Shown piece after piece: positions 1 through 8,778 of a stretch of 64,000 nt of DNA (its first letter is position 1; every line of letters begins with the position of its first letter). The notes beneath the pieces were generated by a model, which searched no databases, was not told the DNA's origin, and worked only from the letters and a program-made list of their open reading frames with translations. The translations under genes and the position numbers were made by a program. Origin of the DNA: Streptomonospora nanhaiensis (GTDB lineage: Bacteria; Actinomycetota; Actinomycetes; Streptosporangiales; Streptosporangiaceae); the NCBI RefSeq assembly GCF_026642255.1, contig NZ_CP113264.1, forward strand, positions 3,596,001-3,660,000, given 5' to 3'.

Positions 1-20
1 GCAGAAAGGCCCGGCACCCC

Positions 21-1301
21 ATGCCCGCCTCCCCCCGATCCGCCGCCCGCCGCACCCTCGCCGTCCTGAGCGGCGCCGCCCTGGCGATGGCCGCCCTCCC
101 GGCCTCCCCCCACGCCCTGGCCCAGACCGCCCCCGAACGCGTCATCCTCTCCCCCACCGCCGACCCCTCCACCTCCCAGACCCTCACCTGGCGCACCGAC
201 GACGCCGGCAGCCAGGTCCTGGAGATCGCCCCCGGGGCCGCCCCCGACCAGGTCACCCGCGTCCCCGCGCGCACCACCGCCCGCATCGGCGGCACCTACC
301 ACGCCGCCACCGCCACCGGCCTGGAACCCGACACCGCCTACCGGTACCGGGTCGGCGACGGGGCCGGCGCCGACACCCCCTGGCGCACCCTCACCACCCC
401 CGCCCAGGACGCGCAGCCCTTCGACTTCCTCTACTTCGGCGACATCCAGAACGACATCACCCGGGGCGCCGCCCCCGTGGTCCGCGCCGCCCTGGCCGCC
501 GAACCCGACGCCGAACTGGCCGTGCACGCGGGCGACCTCGTCGACAGCGCCAACAGCGACTCCCAGTGGGGGGAGTGGTTCGACGCCTTCGGCGCCCAGG
601 CCACCGGCGGCATCAACCACATCGCCGCCCCCGGCAACCACGAGTACTCCGGCCTGAACCTGAGCGGCCACTGGGCCCCGCAGTTCCCCGGCGCCGCCAA
701 CGGGCCCGCCTCCGGCCGCGACCTGCCCCGGACCGTCTACCACACCGACTACCAGGGTGTGCGCTTCATCGTCCTGAACTCCAACTACCGCAACGCCGCC
801 CCGCTCAACGCGTCGGCGTGGCTGCGCACCCAGCAGCAGTGGCTGGAGCAGGCCCTGAGCCAGAACCCCCACCGGTGGACCGTGGTCACCTTCCACCACC
901 CCGTCTTCTCCAACAGCCCCGGCCGCGACAACGCCCCCCTGCGCCAGGCCTGGCTGCAGACCCTGGAGGAGTACGACGTGGACCTGGTCCTGCAGGGCCA
1001 CGACCACTCCTACAGCCGCGGCAACCTGGTACGGAACCGCACCGGCGACCCCGACGTGCAGACCGGCCCCGTCTACGCGGTCACGGTGACCGGCCCCAAG
1101 ATGTACGACGTCGGCGACGGCAACTGGACCGCCAACGGGGCCGAGGCCCGCGTGCAGCTCGGCCACACCCAGACCTTCCAGGCGGTGTCGGTGGACGGCG
1201 ACACCCTGCGGTACCGGGCGCGCACCGCCCAGGGCACGGTCGTGGACTCCTTCACCATCGTCAAGGACCAGGACGGCAAGCGCGTCACCGACACCCTCTG
1301 A
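21..1301 (+). CDS. secreted purple-acid-phosphatase-like metallophosphoesterase
   Basis: A 426-residue secreted phosphoesterase that probably hydrolyses phosphate esters outside the cell. Residues 1-35 form a signal peptide with a twin Arg (AARRTLAV) before the hydrophobic core, so Tat export is possible; cleavage is likely near ALA-QT. Residues about 40-125 resemble a fibronectin III-like domain (TLTWRTD, YRYRVGDG), as in purple acid phosphatases. The calcineurin-like domain follows with the metal-ligand blocks GDIQND (about 140), GDLVDS, GNHEY, FHHPVF and GHDHSY in the expected order. A weak GAAAGG lies before the ATG. A strong hairpin follows the stop, so it is probably monocistronic. The fold assignment is firm; the substrate is not known. 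Confidence 0.9.
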   Translation: MPASPRSAARRTLAVLSGAALAMAALPASPHALAQTAPERVILSPTADPSTSQTLTWRTDDAGSQVLEIAPGAAPDQVTRVPARTTARIGGTYHAATATGLEPDTAYRYRVGDGAGADTPWRTLTTPAQDAQPFDFLYFGDIQNDITRGAAPVVRAALAAEPDAELAVHAGDLVDSANSDSQWGEWFDAFGAQATGGINHIAAPGNHEYSGLNLSGHWAPQFPGAANGPASGRDLPRTVYHTDYQGVRFIVLNSNYRNAAPLNASAWLRTQQQWLEQALSQNPHRWTVVTFHHPVFSNSPGRDNAPLRQAWLQTLEEYDVDLVLQGHDHSYSRGNLVRNRTGDPDVQTGPVYAVTVTGPKMYDVGDGNWTANGAEARVQLGHTQTFQAVSVDGDTLRYRARTAQGTVVDSFTIVKDQDGKRVTDTL

Positions 1302-1319
1302 CCCCCGCTCCCCCCTCCA

Positions 1320-1351
1320 GGGGTGTCCCCGTGTTCGGGCGGGGACACCCC
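1320..1351 (+). terminator. hairpin terminator after the phosphatase gene
   Basis: Perfect 11-bp arms GGGGTGTCCCC (1320-1330) and GGGGACACCCC (1341-1351) enclose a 10-nt loop. No T-tract follows, as is common for actinomycete terminators. Confidence 0.75.
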
Positions 1352-1480
1352 GCCCCCCGGGGCGGCAGGAGCCTCCCGCACACGGCGCGCCCCCGGGCAC
1401 GGCGCCCCGCGGACCACCTGCCCGCACCCGCCCGGACGCTTCGTCCGCGAACGCACCGTCCATGACGCATCCTGGAGGAC

Positions 1481-2182
1481 ATGCACGCTCCCGACGGATC
1501 CCGCCTGGCCGCCCTGGCCGCACTCCTGGCCGACCCCACCCGGGCCGGGGTGTGCCTGGCCCTGCTGGACGGGCGCGCCTGGACCGCCGGGGAACTCGCC
1601 CGCCACACCGGTGTGGGCGCCTCCACCATCAGCGCGCACCTGACCAGGCTCACCGAGGGCGGCCTCCTCGCCCAGGAACGCCAGGGCCGCCACCGCTACG
1701 TCCGCCTGGCCGACGCGGGCGCGGCCCGCCTGGTCGAGACCCTGGCCTCCCAGGCCGCCCCCGCCGCCGACCCCCCGCGCACCCTGCGCACCTCACGCGC
1801 CAACGAGGCCCTGGCCCGCGCACGCACCTGCTACGACCACCTGGCCGGACGCCTGGGCTGCGCCCTCACCGACGCCATGACCCGCCGCGGACTGCTCCGC
1901 CAGGACACCGGGTTCGCCCTCACCGAGGACGGCCTGGCCTGGTTCGGCGACCACTCCATCCCCCTGGAGCGCACCCGCTCACGCCCCCTGGCCCGCCCCT
2001 GCCTGGACTGGACCGAACGCCGCACCCACCTGGCCGGGACCGCCGGAGCCGCACTGTGCGCCCACGCCCTGAACGCGCGCTGGCTCACCCGGATCGGCTC
2101 GGGCCGCGCCCTGAGGATCACCGACCGGGGGGCGCAGGCCCTGGGGGAGGCCCTGGGCCTGGACGCGGACACACTTCGCTGA
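1481..2182 (+). CDS. ArsR-family winged-helix transcriptional regulator
   Basis: 233 residues. Residues 5-75 form an ArsR-type winged helix: LADPTRAGVCLALLDG, then the recognition helix region VGASTISAHLTRLTEGGL and the wing RQGRHRYVRL. The extra C-terminal 150 residues (DHLAGRLGCALTDAMTRRG and so on) match the longer ArsR-like regulators of actinomycetes rather than the short metal sensors. No Cys metal site typical of ArsR/SmtB is visible. The start follows GGAGG by 5 nt. The gene precedes an EamA transporter, which it may control; that link is inference. Confidence 0.88.
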   Translation: MHAPDGSRLAALAALLADPTRAGVCLALLDGRAWTAGELARHTGVGASTISAHLTRLTEGGLLAQERQGRHRYVRLADAGAARLVETLASQAAPAADPPRTLRTSRANEALARARTCYDHLAGRLGCALTDAMTRRGLLRQDTGFALTEDGLAWFGDHSIPLERTRSRPLARPCLDWTERRTHLAGTAGAALCAHALNARWLTRIGSGRALRITDRGAQALGEALGLDADTLR

Positions 2183-2270
2183 GCGCCGCAGCGTCCGCCC
2201 CCTACCGTCCTCCCATGACCTCCTCGCACACCCCCGCCACCGGGCCGCCCCGGCAGCCGCAGGCCTCACC

Positions 2271-3155
2271 GTGCTGCTGTGGGCCTCGGCCTTCGTCTGC
2301 ATCCGCAGCGCCGGGGAGTTCTACTCCCCCGGCTCCCTGGCCCTGGGCCGCCTGGCGGCCGGCTCCCTGGTCGCACTCCTGGCGGCGACCCGCACAGGCC
2401 TGCCCGCCCGCGCCGCCTGGCCGGGCATCGCCGCCTCGGGCGTGCTCTGGTTCGGGGTGTACACGGTCGCCCTGAACCGGGGCGAGCGCGAGGTCGACGC
2501 GGGCACCGCCGCCATGGTCGTCAACCTCGGGCCGGTCCTCATCGCCCTGCTGGGCGCCGCGTGGTCGGGCGAGGGGCTCCCCCGCCCGCTGCTGTGGGGG
2601 ACAGCGGTCGCCTTCACCGGCGCCGTGGTCGCGGGGATCGCCACCGCCGGCGCCGAGGACGCCTCCGTCCTGGGCGTCCTGCTGTGCCTGGTGGCCGCGG
2701 TGACCTACGCCGTCGGCACGGTCTGCCAAAAGCCCGCACTGCGCCACGCCTCCCCCCTGCAGGTCTGCGCGTTCGGCTGCCTGGTGGGCACGGCCGCGTG
2801 CGTGCCCTTCGCCGGGGACCTGGCCGCCGAGGCGGCCCGCGCCCCCGCCGCGGCCACGCTCAACATGCTCTACCTGGGGGTGTTCCCGACCGCGATCGCC
2901 TTCACCACGTGGGCTTACGCCCTGGCGCGCATGCCCGCGGGCCGGCTGGGCGCCACCACCTACCTGGTGCCGGTCCTGGTGGTGGTGCTCTCCTGGGCGG
3001 TCCTGGGGGAGACGCCCGCGCCGCCGGCGTTCGCGGGAGGGGCCCTGTGCCTGGCCGGGGTGGCGATCTCCCGCCGCCGTTCGCCCGCACCGCCCTCCCC
3101 CGCGCACGAGGGCCCGCCGACGGCGCCCTCCCCCGGCCGCGCATCAGGTGCGTGA
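2271..3155 (+). CDS. EamA/DMT-family transporter, start doubtful
   Basis: 294 residues from GTG with about ten membrane segments in two EamA repeats, typical of drug/metabolite transporters that export small molecules. The product opens directly inside the first helix (LLWASAFVCIRS), so the usual N-terminal tail is missing. An ATG with its own tail (TSSHTPATGPP) lies at 2215 in another frame, and the codons just before 2271 read HRAAPAAAGLTV in the transporter frame. A one-base indel between 2217 and 2270, real or a sequencing error in the C/G runs, would join them. Otherwise the GTG at 2271 is used. Substrate unknown. Confidence 0.82.
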   Translation: MLLWASAFVCIRSAGEFYSPGSLALGRLAAGSLVALLAATRTGLPARAAWPGIAASGVLWFGVYTVALNRGEREVDAGTAAMVVNLGPVLIALLGAAWSGEGLPRPLLWGTAVAFTGAVVAGIATAGAEDASVLGVLLCLVAAVTYAVGTVCQKPALRHASPLQVCAFGCLVGTAACVPFAGDLAAEAARAPAAATLNMLYLGVFPTAIAFTTWAYALARMPAGRLGATTYLVPVLVVVLSWAVLGETPAPPAFAGGALCLAGVAISRRRSPAPPSPAHEGPPTAPSPGRASGA

Positions 3156-3209
3156 GCGGCCCGCCTGCGGGCCGACGGTCCCCCCGCGCGAGGAGGCGGC
3201 GCCCCGGCC

Positions 3210-4859
3210 TCAGCCGCCGCGGGGGGCGTCCAGCAGTGCGCGGGCGCGCCGGTGCAGGTCCTCGACCTCGCCCGTGCGCGCCGCCCCGCGGGAGCGGGGC
3301 TCGCCCGAGGCCAGGGCGTGGGCCTCGCGCAGCGCGACCAGTGCGCGGGCCAGGCCCCGCCGGGCGGCCGGGTGGGCGCCGCCCTCCCGCTCCAGCGCCA
3401 GGCGGGCCCGCTCCCCCTCGGCCAGGGCGGCCTCCAGGTGCTCGTCGGCCCTGCGGTTGGCCAGCACGGCGCACACCACGATGCCCACCGCGGCCCCCAG
3501 CACGGTCGCCCACAGCCGCTCGGCCGCCAGGTCCTGCGCCCCGCCCGCCGGGTGGGCCAGCCCCGACAGGGCCAGGGTGAGCGGGGTGACGAACACGATC
3601 GCGTAGGAGTAGTTGGTGACCACCACCATCTCCGCGGCCATCTGGCACAGCACCACCAGCGCGATGACGCCCAGGGGCGAGTAGTCGAAGGAGAAGAGCA
3701 CGGCCGCCAGGGCCACGCCCACGAGCGTGCCCAGGGCGCGCTGCAGGGTGCGGTGCCAGGTGGTGGTGACGTCGGTGGCCTGCAGGACCGACCCGGCCGA
3801 GACGGCCGCCCAGTACCCGTGGTCCATCCCCGCGGCCCAGGCCAGGGCCCCGGCGAGCAGGGAGGCCAGCCCCACCCGGGCCACCGAGACCGGGGTGGGC
3901 GAGGGGGAACGCAGCGCACCGCGCAGGCGCTCGGCCGCACCGGGCGCGGGGGTGCTGTGCCGGCGCAGGTGCTCGGCGTGGGCGGCCAGGGCGGCGCGCT
4001 CGCGGCCCGCGACCAGGGGCCGCACCCCGCGCTCGCGCCGTGTGCGGCGGGCGAGCTCGCCCATCTCGGCGGCGGCACGGGCGTCGCCGAGGGCGTCCCC
4101 CGTGCCGCCGAGCAGGGACTCGGCCCGGGCGGTGAGGATCTCCAGCGACTCCAGCACGGAGGCGCTCCCCGGCCGGGCGGGGCGGGTACGGGAGAGCAGC
4201 GTGGTCCAGGCGTGCTGCACGGCGGCCTCGGCGGCGGCGCGGGTGGCGCCGGTGGGCCCGCCCAGGTGACGGGCCAGGGCGTACAGGGCGCGGGAGACCG
4301 CCAGGCGCTCGGGGGCGGTGGGGTGGACCAGGGCTCCGGCCACGGCCGCGGCCCAGCACAGGGCGGCGGCCGCCGCGGTGACGGCCACCTCCAGGGGGAG
4401 CGCGGCCAGGGTCTGCGGGTTGTAGGCGGCCACACCGGTGGCGAAGACGAACATCAGCCCCGCGGGGGCGCCGAAGGCCAGCGCGTCGGAGAGGTACTTG
4501 GCTCCGGCGGCCACCAGGGAGCCCGCCAGGACCGCGGCCAGGGGGTGGGAGAACAGGGCCGCGGTGAGCCCGCCCACCGCCACCGCCAGGGTGAGGGCGG
4601 CGCCGACGACGGCCAGGACCCGGGCGCGGCGGGCGTAGGTGTCGTCGCGCGCGTACAGGGCGGTGAAGCAGCCCATGGCGGCGTAGGGCGCCAGGTCCAC
4701 GCGACCCAGGGCGTGGAGCAGCAGCAGGGGCAGGGCCACGCACGCCCCCGCGCGCAGGGCGGTGAGGGTGACGTTGCCGTGGACGCGGCGGGGGGCGAAG
4801 GCCCCGCGGACACCGAGGACGCCGCGCAGGGACGCCACTTTCGACAAAAAGTAATTCAC
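3210..4859 (-). CDS. FUSC-family (fusaric-acid-resistance-like) inner-membrane exporter
   Basis: 549 residues with two blocks of membrane helices (about 35-180 and 345-470) separated by a soluble helical stretch. This is the layout of FUSC/aromatic-acid exporter proteins; motifs such as YWAAVSAGSVLQATDV and LGTLVGVALAAVLF begin the second FUSC domain. The family exports aromatic acids and drugs. The GTG at 4859 lies 6 nt after a TATAAT on the minus strand (4871-4866), which suggests a leaderless transcript; a GTG seven codons further in is the alternative start. It is divergent from a MarR gene and their shared operator overlaps this start, so it is probably repressed by that MarR. Confidence 0.88.
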   Translation of the reverse strand: MNYFLSKVASLRGVLGVRGAFAPRRVHGNVTLTALRAGACVALPLLLLHALGRVDLAPYAAMGCFTALYARDDTYARRARVLAVVGAALTLAVAVGGLTAALFSHPLAAVLAGSLVAAGAKYLSDALAFGAPAGLMFVFATGVAAYNPQTLAALPLEVAVTAAAAALCWAAAVAGALVHPTAPERLAVSRALYALARHLGGPTGATRAAAEAAVQHAWTTLLSRTRPARPGSASVLESLEILTARAESLLGGTGDALGDARAAAEMGELARRTRRERGVRPLVAGRERAALAAHAEHLRRHSTPAPGAAERLRGALRSPSPTPVSVARVGLASLLAGALAWAAGMDHGYWAAVSAGSVLQATDVTTTWHRTLQRALGTLVGVALAAVLFSFDYSPLGVIALVVLCQMAAEMVVVTNYSYAIVFVTPLTLALSGLAHPAGGAQDLAAERLWATVLGAAVGIVVCAVLANRRADEHLEAALAEGERARLALEREGGAHPAARRGLARALVALREAHALASGEPRSRGAARTGEVEDLHRRARALLDAPRGG

Positions 4860-4869
4860 AAGTAAATTA
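4852..4869. promoter_or_regulatory. MarR-type operator between FUSC and marR
   Basis: An 18-bp imperfect palindrome, TAATTCACA/AGTAAATTA, matches its reverse complement at 14 of 18 positions. It sits in the only AT-rich stretch of this divergent gap. It covers the predicted start of the exporter (4859) and overlaps its -10 TATAAT (4871-4866). On the + strand a weak promoter TCGACA (4841-4846), 16-bp spacer, TAAATT (4863-4868) overlaps it too. One bound dimer could block both genes. Confidence 0.65.
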
Positions 4870-4936
4870 TATTAGGGTGGTCCACCGGCACACACCACCC
4901 GCGGAGAGGGAGACCTCCCCCACCAGGAAGGCCACC

Positions 4937-5422
4937 ATGAGCGACGCCGTCTCCCGCTTCCTCCACAGCTGGACCCGCCTGCGCCCCGACCTGGACCTGT
5001 CCACCGTGGCCGCCATGGGCCGCGTCCTGCGCCTGGCCGCCCTGATGAACAACATCACCGAGGACGGCCTGGCCGGCGCCGAGGTCACCCGCCCCGAGTT
5101 CGAGGTCCTGGCCGCCCTGCGCCGCTCCCCCGACGGACTGCGCCCCCGCCAGCTCACCCGCGAGACCATCGCCTCGGGCGCCTCCACCACCAAGCGCCTC
5201 ACCCGCCTGGAGTCCGCCGGACTCATCACCCGCACCCCCCTCGAACGCGACCGCCGCGAGGTCCAGGTCCGCCTCACCGACCGCGGCCGCACCCTGGCCG
5301 ACACCCTCTTCGCCGCCCAACTCGACCGCGAGGCCACCGTCCTGGCCCCCTTGAGCACCGACGAACAAGCCCAGCTCGCCGACCTGCTCGCCCGCGTCCT
5401 GGCCCCCATCGACCGAGCCTGA
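4937..5422 (+). CDS. MarR-family transcriptional regulator
   Basis: 161 residues from the ATG after AGGAAGG. The winged helix spans about residues 45-115: [19 protein letters not shown], then [27 protein letters not shown] and the wing [19 protein letters not shown]. Members dimerise and release DNA when phenolic compounds or oxidants bind. The divergent FUSC exporter and the shared palindrome make autoregulation plus control of efflux the simplest model. The next gene begins 74 bp downstream on the same strand and may be co-transcribed. Confidence 0.9.
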   Translation: MSDAVSRFLHSWTRLRPDLDLSTVAAMGRVLRLAALMNNITEDGLAGAEVTRPEFEVLAALRRSPDGLRPRQLTRETIASGASTTKRLTRLESAGLITRTPLERDRREVQVRLTDRGRTLADTLFAAQLDREATVLAPLSTDEQAQLADLLARVLAPIDRA

Positions 5423-5496
5423 ACCCGTACCGGCCCCACCACCCGGACGTCCACCACCACCCACCCCCGCCCCACCACACCCACCAGGACCCCCTC

Positions 5497-6480
5497 ATGA
5501 GCCGCGAACCCCACACCCGCCTCGCCCGAGCCCTGACGGCCCTGCTCCAGGACCCCCGCCCCGTCACCGGCGTCCAACGCCTGCGCGGCGGCAGCAAGAA
5601 GGGCGTCTACCGCCTCACCCTCGACCACACCGACACCGTCATCGCCTACCTGTGGCACAGCACCGAGGACTACTGGCACCCCGGCGCCGCCCACAGCCAG
5701 GACCCCGCCGACCCCTTCTCCCACGCCTCGGGCCCCCACCTGTTCACCGCCGCCCACCGCGCCCTGACCGACCTGGGCGTACGCGTGCCCCGCCTGCTCG
5801 CCCACGACACCACCGGCACCCACCACCCCGGCGCCATCGCCCTGGTCCAGGACGTGCCCGGCCCCACCCTCGAAGAACTCCTCGAACGCGACCCCGCCGC
5901 GGCCGCCCCCGTCCTGGACCGCCTCGGCGCCTTCCTGCGCACCATGCACGCCACCACCCACCCCGGCTTCGGCAAGGTCCACCACCTCACCACGGGAGGC
6001 CGCCCCCACGCCCCCTCCTGCGAACAGACCGTCCTGGACCGCGCCCTGGCCGACCTGGACGAGGCCGCCGCACGCGATGCGCGCCTGCACCCCCACCACG
6101 CACGGCTCACCAGCGCCCTGCACACCCTGGCCCACCGCATCACCCCGCGCCGCGAACACGTGCTCATCCACGGCGAACTCGGCCCCGACCACGTCCTGGT
6201 CGACACCGACGGAACCCCCGTCCTCATCGACATCGAGGGCATGATGTTCTTCGACGCCGAATGGGAGCACTCCTTCCTGCGCCTGCGCTTCGGCGAACAC
6301 CACCCCCGCCTGCGCACACGCACCCCCGACCCCCACCGCAGCGCCCTGTACGACCTGGCCATGCACCTGTCCCTGGTCGCCGGCCCCCTGCGCCTGCTCG
6401 AGGGCGACTACCCCGACCGCGCCTTCATGCTCTCCATCGCCGAACACCACCTGGCACGCGCCCTGCAGACCACCGCCTGA
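5497..6480 (+). CDS. APH-like phosphotransferase-fold protein with altered catalytic loop
   Basis: 327 residues with the aminoglycoside-phosphotransferase fold: a Gly-rich start ([12 protein letters not shown], 25-40), [16 protein letters not shown] as the hinge, the catalytic loop [12 protein letters not shown] (about 223) and the metal loop [16 protein letters not shown]. Usual Brenner loops read HGDxxxxN; here the catalytic Asp is Glu and the Asn is His. The metal-binding Asp of IDIEG is kept. Phosphorylation of a small molecule is possible but activity cannot be taken for granted. The next gene starts 14 bp downstream, so a small marR-kinase-aminotransferase operon is likely. The substrate is unknown. 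Confidence 0.8.
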   Translation: MSREPHTRLARALTALLQDPRPVTGVQRLRGGSKKGVYRLTLDHTDTVIAYLWHSTEDYWHPGAAHSQDPADPFSHASGPHLFTAAHRALTDLGVRVPRLLAHDTTGTHHPGAIALVQDVPGPTLEELLERDPAAAAPVLDRLGAFLRTMHATTHPGFGKVHHLTTGGRPHAPSCEQTVLDRALADLDEAAARDARLHPHHARLTSALHTLAHRITPRREHVLIHGELGPDHVLVDTDGTPVLIDIEGMMFFDAEWEHSFLRLRFGEHHPRLRTRTPDPHRSALYDLAMHLSLVAGPLRLLEGDYPDRAFMLSIAEHHLARALQTTA

Positions 6481-6494
6481 CACACTCGCCGACC

Positions 6495-7538
6495 ATGGAC
6501 ACCATGGACACCTTCGACCACCTGTGGAACACCGACACCGTCTGGCTCAACACCGCCCAGTACGGCATCCCGCCCGCCCCCGCCCACCAGGCCCTCGACC
6601 AGGCCCTGCACGCCTGGAGGTCGGGCACCGGCGACCCCCTGCACTGGGGGCGGGCCGTCCACGACACACGCACCAACCTGGCCGCGCTCGTGCACGCCCC
6701 CGCCCAGGACATCGCCCTGGGCACCGCGGTCTCCCAGATCACCGGCACCCTCGCCGCCTCCCTGCCCGCCGGGGCCCGCGTCCTGGTCCCCCAGGACGAG
6801 TTCTCCTCCCTCGTCCTGCCGTGGCTGTCCCAGGCCGACCGCGGCGTCACCGTGCGCACAGCCCCCCTGCAGCACCTGGCCGAGAGCGTGCGCCCCGACA
6901 CCGACCTGGTCGCCTACAGCCTGGTCCACTCCGCCACGGGGCGCATCGCCCCCACCGCCGACATCGCCTCCGCCGCACGCGCCCACGGCGCGCGCCTGGT
7001 GGGCGACGCCACCCAGGCCGCCGGATGGCTGCCGGTACGGGCCACCGACTTCGACGCCCTGCTCGGCGCCGCCTACAAGTGGCTCATGGCCCCGCGCGGG
7101 CTGGCCTTCGCCTACCTGTCACCGGCACTGCGCACCGAGCTGCGCCCCCACAACGCCGGCCCCGCCGCCACCCGGGACCCGGCCGCCTCGCTCTACGCCG
7201 GCGACCCGGCCCCGGAGCTGTCCGAGACCGCCCGGGCCTTCGACACCTCCCCCAACTGGTTCGCGTGCGTGGCCGCGGCCGCCTCCACCCGCGTGCTCCT
7301 GCAGGCCGGAGTGGAACGGGTCCGCGACCACAACGTCGCCCTGGCCGACCGCCTGCGCGCCGCCCTGGGCCAGGAGCCCGGCGGGTCGGCGATCACCTCG
7401 GTGGAGCGGCCCGGGGCCGCCGAGCGCCTGGCGCGCGCGGGGATCGTCACCACGAGCCGGGGCGGCGGGACACGCCTGGCCTTCCACCTGTACAACACCC
7501 CGCAGGACGCCGACCTGGCCGCGCGCGCCCTGCTCTGA
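6495..7538 (+). CDS. class V aminotransferase-fold PLP enzyme
   Basis: 347 residues of the cysteine-desulfurase/selenocysteine-lyase fold. It opens with [13 protein letters not shown]. The cofactor-stacking Asp is in [12 protein letters not shown], and the PLP Schiff-base Lys is in [20 protein letters not shown] (about 197). No catalytic Cys loop typical of desulfurases is evident near the C-terminus, so another elimination or transamination is more likely. Two ATGs (6495 and 6504) are possible starts. It closely follows the kinase-like gene and probably shares its mRNA; the pairing may modify one common substrate. Confidence 0.82.
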   Translation: MDTMDTFDHLWNTDTVWLNTAQYGIPPAPAHQALDQALHAWRSGTGDPLHWGRAVHDTRTNLAALVHAPAQDIALGTAVSQITGTLAASLPAGARVLVPQDEFSSLVLPWLSQADRGVTVRTAPLQHLAESVRPDTDLVAYSLVHSATGRIAPTADIASAARAHGARLVGDATQAAGWLPVRATDFDALLGAAYKWLMAPRGLAFAYLSPALRTELRPHNAGPAATRDPAASLYAGDPAPELSETARAFDTSPNWFACVAAAASTRVLLQAGVERVRDHNVALADRLRAALGQEPGGSAITSVERPGAAERLARAGIVTTSRGGGTRLAFHLYNTPQDADLAARALL

Positions 7539-7646
7539 GCCGCGGGCCCGGCGGGGGCACGGCGCGGTGGCCGCAAGGACGCACGGCCCTGCGGGCCGGG
7601 CCCTCACCCCGCACCGGCCACCGCTCCCGCACCCGTGCGCCCCGGA

Positions 7647-8054
7647 TCAGTCCCGCGCCGGGCCAGGGCGGACGTTGCCCAGCTCCCGGGTGACCGCGAT
7701 CTCGATGGCGACCCGCCCGGGGTTGGGGCGCGGGGCCCGGTAGCGCCCGGTGTACAGGCGCACCGCCTCGGCCACCGCCTCCGGGTCGCGCGTCACCGTG
7801 GCCGTGCCCTCCAGGGTGGACCAGCGCGCACCCTCCACCTGCGACACCGACACCCGCGCCCCGGGGTGGGCGGCCAGGTTGCGCGCCTTGAAGCTGGCCC
7901 CGTCGGCGATCACCCGGACCAGGCGGCGCCCGGGGTCGTAGGTCGCCCCCACCGGGACCTGGTGGATGCTGCCGTCCGGACGCGGACTGGCCAGCGTGCA
8001 GATGCGGCGCTCGCTCCAGAAGGCGAGGAAGGGGTCGTCGGGGATCTGGGACAC
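7647..8054 (-). CDS. PPOX-class (pyridoxamine-phosphate-oxidase-fold) F420/FMN-dependent protein
   Basis: 135 residues from a GTG preceded by AGAAGAG. The split-barrel fold is evident from FWSERRICTLASPRPDGSIH, VRVIADGASFKARNLAAHPG and ARVSVSQVEGARWSTLEGTA, which match the Rv1155-like subgroup that binds F420 in actinobacteria. It likely reduces a small substrate or shuttles the cofactor. It is convergent with the aminotransferase gene and divergent from hsp20. An upstream in-frame start would add 33 residues without family similarity, so I rejected it. Confidence 0.82.
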   Translation of the reverse strand: MSQIPDDPFLAFWSERRICTLASPRPDGSIHQVPVGATYDPGRRLVRVIADGASFKARNLAAHPGARVSVSQVEGARWSTLEGTATVTRDPEAVAEAVRLYTGRYRAPRPNPGRVAIEIAVTRELGNVRPGPARD

Positions 8055-8141
8055 GGGCGGCTCTTCTCTGGTCGTCGAATCAGGGCACGGCTGAGGACCC
8101 CAGGATCCCAGAACCCCGGGTGTGCGGTGGCGCACACCACA

Positions 8142-8190
8142 TTGACGCGTCAAACTCCGTCAATAAACTTGAGTCCATCAGCATCAAGTT
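8142..8190 (+). promoter_or_regulatory. hsp20 promoter with HAIR-like (HspR) operator
   Basis: TTGACG (8142-8147), 16-bp spacer and TAAACT (8164-8169) form a good vegetative promoter. Overlapping its -10 is CTTGAGT-N7-CATCAAG (8168-8188), close to the HAIR consensus CTTGAGT-N7-ACTCAAG bound by HspR. The core arms AACTTGA (8166-8172) and TCAAGTT (8184-8190) are perfectly inverted. A second palindrome TTGACGCGTCAA (8142-8153) contains the -35. Repression by HspR, relieved on heat shock, is the expected control. Confidence 0.8.
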
Positions 8191-8222
8191 ATGTTTCTGA
8201 GACTTTCTCGGGGGTTCACACC

Positions 8223-8612
8223 ATGCTCCTCACCCGCACCATCCCCTTCGACCCCACCCGCGCCGCCACCGCCCACCAGCGCACCGTCCCCATGGACATC
8301 CTGCGCACCGAGGACGAACTCCTCGTCCGGCTCGACCTGCCCGGCGCCGACGCCGACAGCATCGACCTGGAGGTCGAACGCGACGTACTCACCGTCAACG
8401 CCCGGCGCCCCGCCCGCCAGGAGGGGGCCGCCCCCGTCCTGACCGAGCGCCCCACCGGCCCCTTCACCCGGCGCCTGCGCCTGGGCCGGGACCTGGACAC
8501 CGACAACATCGGCGCCGACTACACCGACGGCGTCCTGACCCTGCGCCTTCCCGTGGCCGAGAAGGCCAAGCCGCGCAAGATCCTCCTGGACCAGGGCGGC
8601 GCGACCCTCTGA
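8223..8612 (+). CDS. Hsp20/alpha-crystallin small heat-shock protein
   Basis: 129 residues, an ATP-independent holdase that keeps unfolding proteins soluble in the cytoplasm. The alpha-crystallin domain runs from VPMDILRTEDELLVRLDLPGAD to YTDGVLTLRLPVAEKAKPRKI, with the conserved A-x-x-x-GVL-type end (DYTDGVLTLRLP). The N-terminal arm is short, as in actinomycete HSP18. The ATG lies 33 nt after the HAIR-like repeat. Two back-to-back hairpins follow the stop. Confidence 0.93.
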   Translation: MLLTRTIPFDPTRAATAHQRTVPMDILRTEDELLVRLDLPGADADSIDLEVERDVLTVNARRPARQEGAAPVLTERPTGPFTRRLRLGRDLDTDNIGADYTDGVLTLRLPVAEKAKPRKILLDQGGATL

Positions 8613-8624
8613 CGCCCACACGGC

Positions 8625-8664
8625 CGAGGGGGCGCGGGGCCACAGGGAACCCCGCGCCCCCTCG
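8625..8664 (+). terminator. hsp20 terminator hairpin
   Basis: Perfect 15-bp arms CGAGGGGGCGCGGGG (8625-8639) and its complement (8650-8664) with a 10-nt loop, 12 bp after the hsp20 stop. Confidence 0.8.
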
Positions 8665-8673
8665 GCGCGAGAA

Positions 8674-8710
8674 CGCGCGGGGGCGCCCCACCCAGGGGCG
8701 CCCCCGCGCG
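8674..8710. terminator. second, bidirectional terminator hairpin
   Basis: Perfect 16-bp arms at 8674-8689 and 8695-8710 (CGCGCGGGGGCGCCCC and complement) with loop ACCCA. It lies between convergent hsp20 and tetR and can serve both. Confidence 0.75.
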
Positions 8711-8778
8711 GGCAGGTGCGGCCGGGCGCACCGGGGGCCGACGGCGCCCGGCCCCGCACCCGGGGGGCCGGTGCGCGG

